Below, one piece after another: positions 49,111 to 50,053 of a DNA stretch of 50,053 nt; within the stretch, counting starts at the first letter, position 1; each line of letters opens with the position of its first letter. Source of the stretch: Paracoccaceae bacterium (lineage in GTDB: Bacteria; Pseudomonadota; Alphaproteobacteria; Rhodobacterales; Rhodobacteraceae); the NCBI GenBank assembly GCA_022763485.1, contig JALEGX010000077.1, positions 1 to 50,053 on the forward strand, given 5' to 3'. Position numbers and translations under genes: made by a program. The notes beneath the pieces are model-generated. The model was not told the origin of the DNA, made no database searches, and saw only the letters and a program-made list of their open reading frames with translations.

Positions 49111-50007
49111 TCACCCGTCGGGGTCGGCGCCGGCATAGATCCCGCGCCGCGCCGCGAAGCTGTCCGCCAGATGGCGCATCAGCGCTCGTACATGCGGCAC
49201 CTGCCGCAAGTCGGGATGCGTCAGGCACCAGATCGGCATATAGTCCACGGGCGCAAGACCGGGCACCGGACGCAGATCCCGGTGCAGCGCCGTCAGGAAC
49301 ACGGGCATCCGCAGCATCGCCACTCCCGTCTGTGCCAAAGCCACGGCGCTGATCATGTCATCCACGGTCATCGCGACATGCGCCAGCGGCAGAACCGGCG
49401 ACAATGTCACCGGCACCGGGTGGGGCCAGCTGTCGAAGCTCAGGATCGGCACCCCCTGCCCCGCAGCGGCCAGACCCTCGCGGTGCCTGTCCAGAAAGCC
49501 CTGCGTGGCGCACCAGGCGGCGCGTTGCGGCACCAGCACCCGGCCCCACAAGCTTGGCTCCGGATCACGGGAGACGCGGATCGAGACATCCGCTTCGCGC
49601 TTGTGCAGGTTCAGGGTGGAATCGCTGGCGCGCAGGGTGATCTCAATCCCCGGATTTTGCGCCGCAAAGCTCTTCAGGTCGTCGGCCAGCCCCGAGGCGA
49701 CGATCAAGGGCGGCGCTGTCACCACCAACCGACCGGACCCCGCCTGTGTCCGGGCCGCCAGCGCAAGGTCCATCGCCAGAACAGCGCGCTCCATCTGGGC
49801 GGCATGGGCAATCACGTCGCGCCCTGCCTCGGTCGGCAGCAAGCCTGACGGGCGACGCGAAAACAGGCGCGCGCCCATCGCCGCCTCGATCTTGTCCAGC
49901 TGCCGCGACACGGTGGCATGGGTCACGCCAAGATCCCGCGCGGCCCCGCTGAGGCCACCGCTGCGGGCGATCGCAAGCACAAATCGTAGTCCGTCCCAAT
50001 CCTTCAT
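49111..50007 (-). CDS. LysR-family transcriptional regulator
   Basis: This 298-residue LysR protein has the helix-turn-helix MKDWDGLRFVLAIARSGGLS then GAARDLGVTHATVSRQLDKI, typical of a large proteobacterial subgroup that starts W-x-x-L-R. The effector region includes GSGRLVVTAPPLIVASGLAD and LRASDSTLNLHKREADVSIR. The start is ATG 50007; GTG at 50013 is an alternative. Its target is probably the divergent gene beyond the window end. It is the fifth LysR gene in the last 11 kb. Confidence 0.9.
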   Translation of the reverse strand: MKDWDGLRFVLAIARSGGLSGAARDLGVTHATVSRQLDKIEAAMGARLFSRRPSGLLPTEAGRDVIAHAAQMERAVLAMDLALAARTQAGSGRLVVTAPPLIVASGLADDLKSFAAQNPGIEITLRASDSTLNLHKREADVSIRVSRDPEPSLWGRVLVPQRAAWCATQGFLDRHREGLAAAGQGVPILSFDSWPHPVPVTLSPVLPLAHVAMTVDDMISAVALAQTGVAMLRMPVFLTALHRDLRPVPGLAPVDYMPIWCLTHPDLRQVPHVRALMRHLADSFAARRGIYAGADPDG

Positions 50008-50053
50008 GCGCACAGTATGCCGTGGATCACCGGGTAAGGTACAGCGATTTCCG

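Overview
The window reads as high-GC chromosomal DNA from an alphaproteobacterium of the Rhodobacterales/Roseobacter type. The basis is the core gene set and order (scpA-nagZ-SPOR protein-argS, dgt, A-type Fe-S carrier, xthA, dksA, MoxR/VWA pair, PIN-RlmI-lipoprotein block, glnE), a DksA lacking most zinc cysteines, and an alphaproteobacterial GTTC-N7-GTTC SOS box ahead of uvrA. No rRNA, tRNA, phage, insertion sequence or CRISPR array was seen.

Layout. 0-4.4 kb: a minus-strand housekeeping run (scpA, nagZ, SPOR-domain cell-envelope protein, argS) with overlapping starts and stops. 4.4-6.1 kb: a small accessory patch with two tandem YciI-like proteins, a potassium-channel-like protein and a 35-residue membrane peptide. 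6.1-7.7 kb: dgt, divergent from an ErpA/IscA-type carrier. 7.7-10.4 kb: a three-gene minus-strand unit made of a DMT exporter, an unrecognised helical protein and a striking protein built from 8.5 exact 21-residue repeats. 10.7-13.7 kb: xthA, an acetyltransferase, a flavin monooxygenase and dksA. 13.9-17.8 kb: a MoxR ATPase and a CoxE-type VWA protein, separated by a DUF2927-type lipoprotein and a 55-residue membrane protein. 17.9-20.8 kb: a Crp/Fnr regulator, a PhoD-like phosphatase and an M48 peptidase. 20.8-27.3 kb: a PIN protein, an rRNA methyltransferase, a lipoprotein, glnE, and a YbaK-family gene broken by an in-frame TGA.

27.3-32.8 kb: an AT-rich regulatory stretch, an HxlR regulator, then a valine-degradation set (isobutyryl-CoA dehydrogenase, 3-hydroxyisobutyryl-CoA hydrolase, 3-hydroxyisobutyrate dehydrogenase) and an MmgE/PrpD protein whose start codon lies in a long hairpin. 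32.8-38.8 kb: a VOC protein, an MmyB-type regulator with a perfect palindrome and a divergent membrane protein, SOS-controlled uvrA, a rhodanese protein and a methyltransferase. 38.9-50 kb: a regulator-dense accessory region with five LysR regulators, three SDR proteins (two lacking the usual Tyr/Lys pair), a class III cyclase, two SnoaL-like proteins, a flavodoxin-fold oxidoreductase, a quinone oxidoreductase and an alpha/beta-hydrolase remnant.

The best candidate for an undescribed system is the 7.7-10.4 kb unit: repeat protein, then unknown helical protein, then exporter. This is the gene order expected of a multi-core peptide precursor with a partner enzyme and an export route. That function is inference. 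The repeat architecture and the compact three-gene arrangement are directly visible.
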